Source: Bisgaard Taxon 45 (lineage in GTDB: Bacteria; Pseudomonadota; Gammaproteobacteria; Enterobacterales; Pasteurellaceae). From it: DNA of 64,000 nucleotides. Of the stretch, positions 34,325 to 43,663 are shown in pieces; within the stretch, counting starts at the first letter, position 1; every line of letters starts with the position of its first letter. Below the pieces are notes generated by a model, which was not told the origin of the DNA, searched no databases, and saw only the letters and a program-made list of their open reading frames with translations. The stretch lies in contig JAQAHH010000009.1 of NCBI GenBank assembly GCA_030783905.1, positions 124,001 through 188,000 on the forward strand, read 5' to 3'. Made by a program: the position numbers and the translations under genes.

Positions 34325-37219
34325 TTATAGCGTTATACTATTAATAATAAATTTGTTAGTCGGTATATTTTCGCCTTTTTTTGCACTTTCAATTTGTTCT
34401 TTTGTCCATTGTAATTTTCGCTCCCAAGGCATATAAGTAAGCGTCGATGTTTTATTAAAGACATGGCCCGTTTTCTTTTCTAGAATTAAGAGTGCAAATT
34501 GGAACCAGATATCTTCTGTGTTATATTCTGGTACGCTATCAGTTGACTGACAGGATGTGATGACCTCTTTCATAATAGTCAGTAATTCATGTGCTAACAT
34601 ATATTTCATAAACATGCCTTGTGATGCACCTTTCACATTTATCGCTTTTAAGTCATTATCATTAAAGTAGGTATTAATCAGCTTTTTAAACGGAGGATGT
34701 GCATTGATTTTCTCGATCCAGTCGTTTGTTAAGGCGGAGAAATTCATGCCTACATCATATTTTTTCATATAATCATAACAATCATTTTTGACAAATAAGC
34801 TGTCATGATTATCAAAAATAATATATTCAAAATTAAGGTTTAACTGAGTTAATTTATTAATATTGCTTAAGTGCGCTTCAGTTTTTATAAGTCTATTGTT
34901 TGTGTAGTATGAAACATCATTATTTAACAAGATATTGACTTGATGCGTATTGTAAAATGCTAATATTTCTTTCTTGATGTCTAAGGTAAGATGATTTTTA
35001 TCAATATGTAGAACAATAACGAATATATTTTTATTATATTCAATAATGTTGTTTAGTTTTTTTACTAAACCAGTTAATGTATTGGGATAGAATAGACTCA
35101 CCGCAACTTTTGCATCTTTACGTTGAACTATTTTGATATCTTTTAGAATATCAATTTCTTCTTGGTAATCTGCAGTTTTATTGAAGACGTATTTTCTACT
35201 TTCATCTAAATTATCAAATTCGTCATAATTATAATAATTGATGCCTTGTCTATTTAATGACTGATTGACGACGACGAAATGGTTTTTCTTTTGAATACCG
35301 AGTTTCTTAATGGATGTGTTATCACCATGAAGAACACGGTTATAGCAAATTTTATTGAGATGTTTAAATTTGCCTACTTCACTGAGTTTGAGGAACATGT
35401 CATAGTCCACGGCATTCTCAATTTTTTCATTGAACCCATCAGTTAAATGCCAAGCCCTGATTGTAAACATTCTGAAGTGATGAGCAATCATCGCAGTAGT
35501 GAGTTTTTCTCGTGAAAATTCTGGCCAGTTATATCCATTTGCGATTAAGCTTCCATCTGGATTGACGTTTCTATTGGTGGTGTAAACACAAGCTAGGGTT
35601 TTGTCTTTCAAAAACTCTTTTAAGCATAACTCAACCGCATCTGGTTCTAAGTAATCGTCTGAATCTAATTGCCCAATGTAATAACCTTTAGCAAAAGAGA
35701 CGGCTGCATTGGATGCAGAGGCAATTCCGCCATTCGGTTTAGACATGATGCGAACTCTAGGGTGGTTACCATAAAGCTTATTAATGACTTCTAAGGTATT
35801 GTCTGTTGAGCCATCGTTACAAATACAAACCTCGAGATCCACGACAGTCTGATTAAGCGCGCTATCTACACAACGTTGAATATAGTTTGCACAGTTATAG
35901 GCTGGAATATAAATGGAAACCAAAGGGACTCTGTTGATATGTGAGTCTTCTATTGGCAGAAGTTTTCTATAGATATAAGGTATCTTCTCCCTCATGATAT
36001 CAAGAGTAATATTTTTGCCTGCCTCACGATCGGTTTCATTCTCTTTACCTGGTGGTTCTTGATGGTAGGCCATAATGCCATCAATGGTTTTAAAGAAACT
36101 ACCATAACGGAATAAACGATATCCAAATTCCACATCTTCTCCGCCCCAGTGATTAAATTCCTCGTCAAAGAATCCAGATTTATTTAGCCATTTTTTAGCG
36201 AAGGCAACATTACCTGCCGCAAAAAAGCGGAAAGGTGAATCGGATAAACGCAGATTTTCCGTTTTTTCGAATTGTTCTAAACGCCAATCAAGGGATACCT
36301 TTCCTTCTCCTTTCGCGGCAACATTATTATTGGTTTTAACTTCTGGTAACGACTCTAATAATGTTGAATCATCTAAGAATTTTTGAGGATCAATATGTTG
36401 TGTATCAATGTATTTTCTTGGTCCAATAATGGTTAAGTCATCATCTTCTAATAACTCTGCAACATAAGAATGCACCCATAATGGGTTGGGGGCCATGTCA
36501 CAGTCGAGGAGACCAATAAAGTCATATTTTGCTAAGCGTAATCCCATATTCCGAGCCGCACTCGCCTGAAAGCCGTTGTCTTTTTGTCTGACATAACGAA
36601 TATCTAATTTTTTCTCATATTGGCGAATGACTGGCGATAAATCTTCATGACTACCATCATCTGTCACAATAACTTCGAACGGATAATGGGTTTTCTGATT
36701 GACTAAGCAAGCTAATGTAATCGATAGAATTGCTGGGCGATTGAATGTTGTAACGATAATTGAAAGGCCAACATGCTTATGCACAGGTTTTATTCCGAGT
36801 CGTTTTTTTCGTTTTTTGTACCATGTAAAATCATTAACATGATCAGGCAACGGCGCTAAGACCAGATCTTTAGGGAAATCTTTTGGTACCAATGCGACGG
36901 CTCTTACTTCCGCATTTTCCGATTTTTTCCCAGTGAGCGCCTTCCATTCATTCTTGAGCGAGCTTTTTTCTGATTCAGACAGAGTTAATTTTTTTACGTT
37001 AGAAAGTAACAGCTGTGTTGCGATATCTAACGAATGCTCGCACACATTGGTTTTTTCCGCTTTACTTACATAAGAATGTGAAAGTTTTTCTTTACATTTG
37101 GTAATTTGAAATTCAACAATTTTCCGTCCATAAATTTCGGCAGACTTTTCGAATAGCTTGAGTGCTAATTGGTAGTCATTGCTGTTATATGCTTTTATTG
37201 CTTGTGATAATGTATTCAT
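34325..37219 (-). CDS. fcbD: Chondroitin synthase (bifunctional polymerase)
   Basis: Single-chain polymerase that alternately adds GalNAc and GlcA to make unsulfated chondroitin; a peripheral inner-membrane protein facing the cytosol. The 964 residues (PmCS has 965) contain two GT2 domains: A1 with DDGS (187-190), DCD (239-241) and WGGED (358-362), and A2 with NDGS (468-471) and DSD (519-521). The A1 text (VTTFNRPAILSITLACL, NGFQASAARNMGLR) matches chondroitin synthase, not PmHAS, which as I recall has IIPTFNRSRILDITLACL and YGYQLCAVRNLGLR. The A2 domain and C-terminal half are shared with both. The linker at residues 46-110 differs from the PmCS I remember. An AAGGA ribosome site fixes the start. 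Confidence 0.92.
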   Translation of the reverse strand: MNTLSQAIKAYNSNDYQLALKLFEKSAEIYGRKIVEFQITKCKEKLSHSYVSKAEKTNVCEHSLDIATQLLLSNVKKLTLSESEKSSLKNEWKALTGKKSENAEVRAVALVPKDFPKDLVLAPLPDHVNDFTWYKKRKKRLGIKPVHKHVGLSIIVTTFNRPAILSITLACLVNQKTHYPFEVIVTDDGSHEDLSPVIRQYEKKLDIRYVRQKDNGFQASAARNMGLRLAKYDFIGLLDCDMAPNPLWVHSYVAELLEDDDLTIIGPRKYIDTQHIDPQKFLDDSTLLESLPEVKTNNNVAAKGEGKVSLDWRLEQFEKTENLRLSDSPFRFFAAGNVAFAKKWLNKSGFFDEEFNHWGGEDVEFGYRLFRYGSFFKTIDGIMAYHQEPPGKENETDREAGKNITLDIMREKIPYIYRKLLPIEDSHINRVPLVSIYIPAYNCANYIQRCVDSALNQTVVDLEVCICNDGSTDNTLEVINKLYGNHPRVRIMSKPNGGIASASNAAVSFAKGYYIGQLDSDDYLEPDAVELCLKEFLKDKTLACVYTTNRNVNPDGSLIANGYNWPEFSREKLTTAMIAHHFRMFTIRAWHLTDGFNEKIENAVDYDMFLKLSEVGKFKHLNKICYNRVLHGDNTSIKKLGIQKKNHFVVVNQSLNRQGINYYNYDEFDNLDESRKYVFNKTADYQEEIDILKDIKIVQRKDAKVAVSLFYPNTLTGLVKKLNNIIEYNKNIFVIVLHIDKNHLTLDIKKEILAFYNTHQVNILLNNDVSYYTNNRLIKTEAHLSNINKLTQLNLNFEYIIFDNHDSLFVKNDCYDYMKKYDVGMNFSALTNDWIEKINAHPPFKKLINTYFNDNDLKAINVKGASQGMFMKYMLAHELLTIMKEVITSCQSTDSVPEYNTEDIWFQFALLILEKKTGHVFNKTSTLTYMPWERKLQWTKEQIESAKKGENIPTNKFIINSITL

Positions 37220-37236
37220 TTTCTTTCCTTAAAAAA

Positions 37237-39105
37237 TTAACCTTGCTTGAATCGTTTACCTTCTTTAATCAGTTTATAAGGGAGAGTAAGCCACTTAAAC
37301 GGATTGTTGATTTCTTGCAAAAAGAGGACGCCCAATTTATAAGCCAAATGGCTTTTAATGCGATTGGCTTCATGCGCATCTTCATATTCATGAATTGGTG
37401 GGAGCGTATTCCACTCGTACTTTTTCATTTCTCTTTTAAAGCCTAAATAGGTGAAAAATAAGATAAAAGGAAGAAACATGACGCCAAATAGACTTTTTCC
37501 ATGTTTTTGTATTTTGTAACCTAGTCGATAAGTTAACTGATTTTTTATGCGATCAGCGGCACCATAAAGGCGTGGTTTAGCTTTTAGGATTTGGTTATCA
37601 AGATAAAGTTTTTCCAGTTCTTCTTGAATGAATTGAATTTGTTCTAATAAGGCTTTATTTTCATTTTCTAGGGACTCAGATACTTGGGTTTTTTGGCTAT
37701 TTTCCGCTTCTAATAAGGCTTTTTTATCAGATATCGCTTTGAGTTCTTGTTCAAGTTCTTGTTTTCTTTTATTAGCTTCTTGAAATTTTTCTTGAATTTC
37801 TTCTTGTGCAGAAATATTTTCATGAAAAATCATCTTCAGTGCTTCAATTTCCTCTTGATGTGTTTTGAGCTCGTTTTCTTTATCCGATAATGTTTTTTTA
37901 GTGACGTGATATGCCTGATCTGTTTTGGTTTTTTCCTCTTTGATTTTTGTATTTTCATTTTTTATACAAGCAATCTCTTTTTCTTTTTCAGAAAGGATTT
38001 TATGCGTGGATTGAACATGTTCATTGAGTTTCAGTTTCTCAGATTTGACTTTCTCATTTTCATCTTTAATCTGTTCAATTTCTTTTTGCTTTTCTGATAG
38101 TTCTTGCTCCGCTAATTGATATTTTTTATTTGTTTCTAATTGGCGTTCTTTGATTGTGTTTAATTCTAAGTCCTTTTCATATTGATATTGGTTTGTATCA
38201 ATTTGTTTTTGAATCATATCTTTCCAGGCTGCTAGAGCAAAATCAGTATCATTCACTAATTTTTGTTCAGAAATATAAGGTAAATCTGCATTCGATTGTA
38301 ATTCTTCATATATTTCTGTGATAGAAGGTGAGTTTTTTATAATTTGGCTTACAATAAAGTTAGAAAGCGGGCATTCTTCTTGGTGAGATAACTCTTGGTT
38401 TACCTCAATAATTTCCATGTCTTTATTGAGTGATGGCTCATTCAATTTTTTCACTAATGCATCAGGTGCTGAGATTTGTTTATAAATTTCAGAAAGCGAT
38501 GTTTTTTTCGTATTTTGGAGTTGTTGTGTATTCAATAACACACTACGCTCTTTATATTTATTAAAGCATGTCAGGAGTTTTTCATTGTAGTCTTGCCACT
38601 CTTCAAATTTCTGTTCAATGCTTTGTTTGTCTAGTCTGAGAGCTTCTTCTAAACTGTGATATTGGAATAAATTTTCTGGTTTATCATAAACAAAGACGAA
38701 ATGAATATTTGGGTCAAGGTTAGCCCAATAATCTAATATTTGGATGGCATTAGGATCAGACCATCCCCAAAAATTTTGATCGATATTCGCCAGCATCAGA
38801 TCGAGAGATAAGTTATCCCAGATGCTTGAGGTCGTTTGTATTACGCTTGTTTTGGTATGCTTATGAGATTTATTTTTAGCTGAAGATCCTTTTTTTACTT
38901 TGCTTTTCTTATTAGAAAGTAAAGAGATATTTTTAGGCGTGTGTTCAAGACCTGGTAATACTTTATTAAGCACATGGCCAATTTCGATGGGTGACATTTT
39001 TTCACGTTTTGATGGAAGTGGTGGATTCATTCCATAGCATTGAAAAACTTTTTCAACATCTTGATAGTTAGACTGTTTATGTCCAATGATAATAACCTTT
39101 TTCAT
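37237..39105 (-). CDS. fcbB: Capsule-locus coiled-coil protein
   Basis: 622 residues, first gene of the capsule operon, in the position of hyaB. Residues 1-230 form a globular part that begins KKVIIIGHKQSNYQDVEKVF and includes GWSDPNAIQILDYWANLDP and HFVFVYDKPENLF. This looks like a sulfotransferase-type nucleotide fold, but I see no sure PAPS loop. About 300-525 is a long Lys/Glu coiled coil. The end has basic-amphipathic segments with two similar phrases (KNQLTYRLGYKIQKHG and KSHLAYKLGVLF) and one hydrophobic stretch (SLFGVMFLPFILFFTYLG). It may be a scaffold or enzyme at the membrane; the function is not known to me. Confidence 0.75.
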   Translation of the reverse strand: MKKVIIIGHKQSNYQDVEKVFQCYGMNPPLPSKREKMSPIEIGHVLNKVLPGLEHTPKNISLLSNKKSKVKKGSSAKNKSHKHTKTSVIQTTSSIWDNLSLDLMLANIDQNFWGWSDPNAIQILDYWANLDPNIHFVFVYDKPENLFQYHSLEEALRLDKQSIEQKFEEWQDYNEKLLTCFNKYKERSVLLNTQQLQNTKKTSLSEIYKQISAPDALVKKLNEPSLNKDMEIIEVNQELSHQEECPLSNFIVSQIIKNSPSITEIYEELQSNADLPYISEQKLVNDTDFALAAWKDMIQKQIDTNQYQYEKDLELNTIKERQLETNKKYQLAEQELSEKQKEIEQIKDENEKVKSEKLKLNEHVQSTHKILSEKEKEIACIKNENTKIKEEKTKTDQAYHVTKKTLSDKENELKTHQEEIEALKMIFHENISAQEEIQEKFQEANKRKQELEQELKAISDKKALLEAENSQKTQVSESLENENKALLEQIQFIQEELEKLYLDNQILKAKPRLYGAADRIKNQLTYRLGYKIQKHGKSLFGVMFLPFILFFTYLGFKREMKKYEWNTLPPIHEYEDAHEANRIKSHLAYKLGVLFLQEINNPFKWLTLPYKLIKEGKRFKQG

Positions 39106-39478
39106 CTTTTTATCTCTAATTTACAGCAGGCGAAAAATTTGGGTGCGGAATTCTAGCATTTATTTAAAATAGTAATCTATATTTTTAATTTAAATTAATG
39201 GTAATATTAATTTGTTTGTCTATTAGTTATTCTTATTATTTATTTGTTAATCAATATTTGTTTTTTAATTAATCTGATGTTTTTTTATTCTGATTTGTTT
39301 TTATACTTTGTCTGTTTGTTTTTTATTTCTTGTTCTCTATTTATTCATATTTAGCTTGTTTTTTAATTTATCTGCTTATTGTTTGATGTGTTGTTATGGG
39401 ATTGGCTAATAATTAATGATTATTAATTGGTATTTAATATATGATATGCTGCCTTTTATATAATTACTTAGATTAAAT
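39106..39478. promoter_or_regulatory. Divergent capsule promoter region
   Basis: 373 bases between fcbB and phyA, extremely AT-rich with long T-runs on the plus strand. A TATAAT is at 39459-39464, only 14 bases before the phyA ATG. No JUMPstart/ops element is seen. In P. multocida serogroup A, Fis is reported to be needed for capsule transcription. AT-rich DNA of this kind suits Fis and H-NS binding, but I cannot point to a specific site. Confidence 0.6.
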
Positions 39479-41539
39479 ATGCATCAAGAATTTCTTATTT
39501 TTTCTAAAGGGATATTAAAAATTCCTTATTTAAGCAGTTTTTTTACACCGCGCTTGAAGATGTTTTCGCCTTTTGTAACATGGCAAAAACCGGGGACATG
39601 TATTTTAGAATGGGGATATAAAGCATCATCAAAAAAGGCCAGATATTTTGCACAACAACATGATTTACCTTATGTGACGGTAGAAGATGGTTTTTTACGT
39701 TCTATTGGACTGGGGGTGGACGGTTATCCACCTTTTTCATTAGTGTATGATGATATTGGTATTTATTATGATATTAATCAACCTTCTCGGTTGGAAAAGC
39801 TGATTCTTTGTCATGAGGTGTTATCGCAACAAACGTGTCATCAAGTTAAGCAGGCAATTGAATTAATCTGCACTTATAACCTTTCTAAATATAACCACGC
39901 TATTGATGCACCTTTATTCAATACAAGGAAACCGATTGTATTAGTCGTTGATCAAACATATGGTGATATGGCGGTAAAATATGGCAATGCTGAACAAGAT
40001 GATTTTCTACATATGTTAGAGCGTGCCGTGATTGAAAATCCAGAATCAGAAATCTGGTTAAAAACACATCCTGATGTCATGTGCGGTAAAAAACAAGGCT
40101 ATTTAACTGAACAGTATAAGCACTTTCCAAGGGTGAAATTATTACAAGAAGATTTTAATTCCATATCATTACTCAAACAGGTTGAGAAAGTCTATTGTGT
40201 GACTTCTCAAATGGGGTTTGAAGCCCTTTTATTGGGAAAATCTGTCGTGACGTTTGGGGCTGCGTGGTTTTCTGGTTGGGGACTGACAGATGATCGGCAT
40301 CCTTATATTTATCAGCTAAAACAAACTAAAAGAAGATCGGTACGCTCGTTGTTTCAATTATTTTATGCCGCTTACTTTCAGTATTGTCGTTATATTAATC
40401 CTAATACGGGTAAATCCGGTACGTTATTTGATGTGATGGATTATCTTATTCAAGCAAAGAAAATAACCAATCAATTAGCGGGTGAGATTTATTGTGTTGG
40501 TATGCGTTTCTGGAAACGTAAGGTTGTTCAACCTTTTTTCCAGTTTCCTCGTTGTCGATTACATTTTGTCTCAAATACTCATCAACTAAAGACGCGTGTT
40601 AACAATAGGCTGAATACGAAAATTGTGGTATGGGGAAAAACGGCGCCTGAGGCAATTGAATATGCTCGACAACAGGCGATTTCAGTTTTGAGAATGGAAG
40701 ATGGTTTCTTGCGTTCTGTTGGATTGGGATCAAATTTAACTCAGCCGATTTCCTTAGTTGTGGATGATATCGGGATTTATTTTGACGCACAAATGCCTTC
40801 TCGTTTAGAGAATATCTTGAAATCGCAGTCTTTTACTGAAAAAGATTTACGCTTGGCACGAGAGTTAAGAAAAAAACTTATCGAAAATAATATTGGTAAA
40901 TATAACGTGGGGACAGAGGCTTTTTGTCTTACCCCGATAAAGAAAAATAAAATTTTAGTAGTGGGACAAGTGGAAACAGATGCTTCTATTCAGTATGGTT
41001 CGCCACATATTCGTACTAATTTAGATTTATTATGTACGGTCAGGAAAAATAATCCCCACGCCTACATCATTTATAAACCCCATCCAGATGTCGTAGCGAG
41101 AAATCGAGGGAATATGAATCAGATAGAGGCGTATCAACACTATGCCAATTTAATTGTAGAAAAAGTCAATGTGCTTGATTGTATTAACCAAGTCGATGAA
41201 GTGCATACCATGACCTCTTTAGCAGGCTTTGAGGCCCTGTTGAGAGGCAAAACAGTACATTGTTATGGTTTGCCTTTTTATTCCAATTGGGGATTAACCA
41301 TCGATCATCTTGTTTTAGCGCGAAGAAATCGAAAATTACATATTTTAGAGTTAATTGCCGGTGTGCTGATTTATTATCCCCAATATATCGATCCGCAGAC
41401 CAAAAAAATGATAGATGCACATCGTGCAGTGGATATTTTGAGTGAGCAACGTCGCCAGATGAAAAATAATGGATTACAGACTAATCATTTGATCAAATTT
41501 TTTACAAAAGTAAGAAATTTTTATTCTGCATTGAGGTAG
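39479..41539 (+). CDS. phyA: Capsule anchor Kdo transferase, KpsC type
   Basis: 686-residue cytosolic enzyme with two homologous halves, as in KpsC/LipA. The phrase EDGFLRS-I/V-GLG occurs at residues 69-79 and again near 406-416, and matching D-Q-x-x-G-D and S-x-x-GFEALL segments follow each. KpsC proteins have two retaining beta-Kdo transferase domains that build the poly-Kdo linker on phosphatidylglycerol. The gene starts close to the predicted -10 and lacks a clear ribosome site. phyB follows after 8 bases. Confidence 0.92.
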   Translation: MHQEFLIFSKGILKIPYLSSFFTPRLKMFSPFVTWQKPGTCILEWGYKASSKKARYFAQQHDLPYVTVEDGFLRSIGLGVDGYPPFSLVYDDIGIYYDINQPSRLEKLILCHEVLSQQTCHQVKQAIELICTYNLSKYNHAIDAPLFNTRKPIVLVVDQTYGDMAVKYGNAEQDDFLHMLERAVIENPESEIWLKTHPDVMCGKKQGYLTEQYKHFPRVKLLQEDFNSISLLKQVEKVYCVTSQMGFEALLLGKSVVTFGAAWFSGWGLTDDRHPYIYQLKQTKRRSVRSLFQLFYAAYFQYCRYINPNTGKSGTLFDVMDYLIQAKKITNQLAGEIYCVGMRFWKRKVVQPFFQFPRCRLHFVSNTHQLKTRVNNRLNTKIVVWGKTAPEAIEYARQQAISVLRMEDGFLRSVGLGSNLTQPISLVVDDIGIYFDAQMPSRLENILKSQSFTEKDLRLARELRKKLIENNIGKYNVGTEAFCLTPIKKNKILVVGQVETDASIQYGSPHIRTNLDLLCTVRKNNPHAYIIYKPHPDVVARNRGNMNQIEAYQHYANLIVEKVNVLDCINQVDEVHTMTSLAGFEALLRGKTVHCYGLPFYSNWGLTIDHLVLARRNRKLHILELIAGVLIYYPQYIDPQTKKMIDAHRAVDILSEQRRQMKNNGLQTNHLIKFFTKVRNFYSALR

Positions 41540-41547
41540 TTCTTTAT

Positions 41548-42774
41548 ATGGATATGGTTAAACACAATTTAGATGAATTGCTAGAATCATCGACAAATTT
41601 TTTATTACTACAAGGCCCGATTGGTCCTTTTTTTATGGAATTAGCCGATTGGTTAAAAACATTCCGTAAACAGGTATTTAAAATAAACTTTAATGCTGGT
41701 GATGATGCTTTTTATCCTGATTCAATCCCCCAAACTTTTTCTTACAATGGGCAGTTAGAGCAGTTTGAGGCGTATCTTACTTGTTTCTGTCAGCAGCATT
41801 CGATTGGTGCGATCATTTGTTTTGGTGATACACGAGTTTATCATCGAGTTGCTAAAGCCTTTGCGGATAAAAAGCAGATTTCCTTTTGGGCTTTTGAGGA
41901 AGGCTATTTAAGACCTGATTATGTGACCCTAGAAAAAGGAGGCGTGAATGATTATTCTCCGTTACCTCGGAACGCGCAGTTTTTTTTGTCACAGGCTTCG
42001 TGCTATGCCAGAATACCTCCTGCTGAAAAGTTAGCAAAAGGATTTCTTCCATTGGCGGCGATTGCGATAAAATACTATGCAAAAGCGTATTTTAATCCAC
42101 ATAGGTATCCTCATTATCAACATCATCGTATTTTGGATCTGAAATATTATATGAAGTTATGGTTAACTTCGGGCATAAAAAGAGCGTATTATTATTTGCA
42201 AGATCGGTCTTTTGGCAAAAAGGTCGAATCTGGTAGATTTGATCATTTTTTTCTCGTTCCTTTACAAGTGTATGATGATAGTCAAGTGAAAATACATTGT
42301 GATTATGCAAGTGTTGAAGCGTTTTTAAGGGAAGTGTTAGATTCATTTGTCCATTATGCGCCGAAAGATCTTCATTTAATTATTAAACATCATCCTATGG
42401 ACAGGGGATTTATTGATTACGCTCATGTGATTAAAGAGTATCAAGTGACATACCCAGAGTGTAAGAAGCGAATTTTTTATGTTCATGATGTTTCCACACC
42501 AATCTTATTGAGAAAAGGCAAGGGGATGGTCACATTAAATAGTACAACTGGTATTTCAGCACTATTGCATAAAATGCCGGTTTTAACTTTAGGTCGAGCA
42601 AGTTACAATTTTGAAGGATTAACTTATCAAGGTGATTTGCACAGTTTCTGGCATAATAAGGCATTGCCAGATGCAAAAGTGTTTGATGCGTATCGTAAAT
42701 ACCACTTATATAAAACGCAAATTAATGGTAGTTTTTATAGCAAAGTCATTTTACGTTATCCTTATAATCAATAG
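41548..42774 (+). CDS. phyB: Capsule anchor Kdo transferase, KpsS type
   Basis: 408 residues of the KpsS/LipB family, which adds the first Kdo to the lyso-phosphatidylglycerol anchor in group 2 capsules. Family-like blocks: [18 protein letters not shown] at the start, [17 protein letters not shown] in the middle, and [21 protein letters not shown] near the end. It is coupled to phyA. No terminator separates it from the following small membrane gene. Confidence 0.92.
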   Translation: MDMVKHNLDELLESSTNFLLLQGPIGPFFMELADWLKTFRKQVFKINFNAGDDAFYPDSIPQTFSYNGQLEQFEAYLTCFCQQHSIGAIICFGDTRVYHRVAKAFADKKQISFWAFEEGYLRPDYVTLEKGGVNDYSPLPRNAQFFLSQASCYARIPPAEKLAKGFLPLAAIAIKYYAKAYFNPHRYPHYQHHRILDLKYYMKLWLTSGIKRAYYYLQDRSFGKKVESGRFDHFFLVPLQVYDDSQVKIHCDYASVEAFLREVLDSFVHYAPKDLHLIIKHHPMDRGFIDYAHVIKEYQVTYPECKKRIFYVHDVSTPILLRKGKGMVTLNSTTGISALLHKMPVLTLGRASYNFEGLTYQGDLHSFWHNKALPDAKVFDAYRKYHLYKTQINGSFYSKVILRYPYNQ

Positions 42775-42805
42775 ATATTTTTTAACCTTTGGATTCAAGA
42801 AAGTT

Positions 42806-43258
42806 ATGTCCTTACAATTTAATTCCGTTGCCTTATTACTGGTTATTTTAATTCTACTGGGGGTTCTCAGTCATAATAGTTCTGTGACGATTTCAGCTGC
42901 GATTTTATTATTGATGCAGCAAACCTTTTTAGCGAAGTACATTCCTTTTATGGAAAAGCACGGCTTGAGCATGGGGATTATTATTTTGACCATTGGTGTA
43001 CTAAGTCCGATTGTATCCGGTAAAATCCAACTACCGAATTTGACTGTTTTTCTCAATTGGAAAATGTGGCTTGCGGTTGCTGTTGGGTTATTAGTGGCTT
43101 GGCTCGGTGGGCGCGGTGTTGGGTTAATGGGCGCTCAACCTGTATTATTAACGGGGTTATTAGTAGGAACCATTGTTGGCGTTGCATTTGTTGGTGGTAT
43201 TCCTGTTGGCCCATTAATTGCAGCTGGTATTTTATCGTTATTTTTAGGAAAGTCTTAA
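42806..43258 (+). CDS. DUF441 membrane protein (YeaL, UPF0756)
   Basis: 150-residue inner-membrane protein with four to five helices and family phrases such as [21 protein letters not shown] and [25 protein letters not shown]. Function unknown. The open frame runs back to 42632 inside phyB, but the ATG at 42806 gives the family start [11 protein letters not shown]. It lies 31 bases after phyB and could be read through from it. Confidence 0.88.
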   Translation: MSLQFNSVALLLVILILLGVLSHNSSVTISAAILLLMQQTFLAKYIPFMEKHGLSMGIIILTIGVLSPIVSGKIQLPNLTVFLNWKMWLAVAVGLLVAWLGGRGVGLMGAQPVLLTGLLVGTIVGVAFVGGIPVGPLIAAGILSLFLGKS

Positions 43259-43279
43259 AAGTGAGACGAAGAGGAAGAA

Positions 43280-43663
43280 ATGAAAAATAAATGGTTAGTG
43301 ATCGCCGCACTGAGCGGTTTTTTTTGCATCGCATTCGGTGCATTTGCTGCGCACGAATTAGAAAAAAGTTTAACCGCAAAAGCCTTAGCTTGGATTGACA
43401 CTGGCTTAAAATATCAATTCTTTCATACTGTGGCATTAATGGTTTTAGCCGTATTACAGTTGCATTTAAAAGCAGAAACGGATCGCGTGATCAACGGCAT
43501 TGGTTTAACTTGGAGTTTCGGCATCTTGCTTTTTAGTGGCAGTTTGTATGCTCTCGCTTTGGGGGCGGCAAAATCTGTTGCATGGTTAACCCCTATTGGT
43601 GGGACGCTCTTTCTAATGGGTTGGGCGATGTTGGCGTATAGAAGTTATAAGAATAAGTCATGA
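43280..43663 (+). CDS. DUF423 membrane protein (YgdD)
   Basis: 127-residue inner-membrane protein with four helices and the DUF423 pattern GAFAAHELEKSL, YQFFHTVALMVLA and LFSGSLYALAL. Function unknown. A GAGGAAGA ribosome site precedes the ATG. It overlaps the hrpA start by four bases. Confidence 0.88.
   Translation: MKNKWLVIAALSGFFCIAFGAFAAHELEKSLTAKALAWIDTGLKYQFFHTVALMVLAVLQLHLKAETDRVINGIGLTWSFGILLFSGSLYALALGAAKSVAWLTPIGGTLFLMGWAMLAYRSYKNKS

Noticed and set aside
34325-37219. Hyaluronan synthase (serogroup A) as the polymerase
   Set aside because: The A1 domain differs from PmHAS in the acceptor/donor-site phrases and follows chondroitin synthase instead.
42632-42805. Longer start of the DUF441 protein inside phyB
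   Set aside because: The upstream codons are phyB sequence in another frame; the family start is at 42806.
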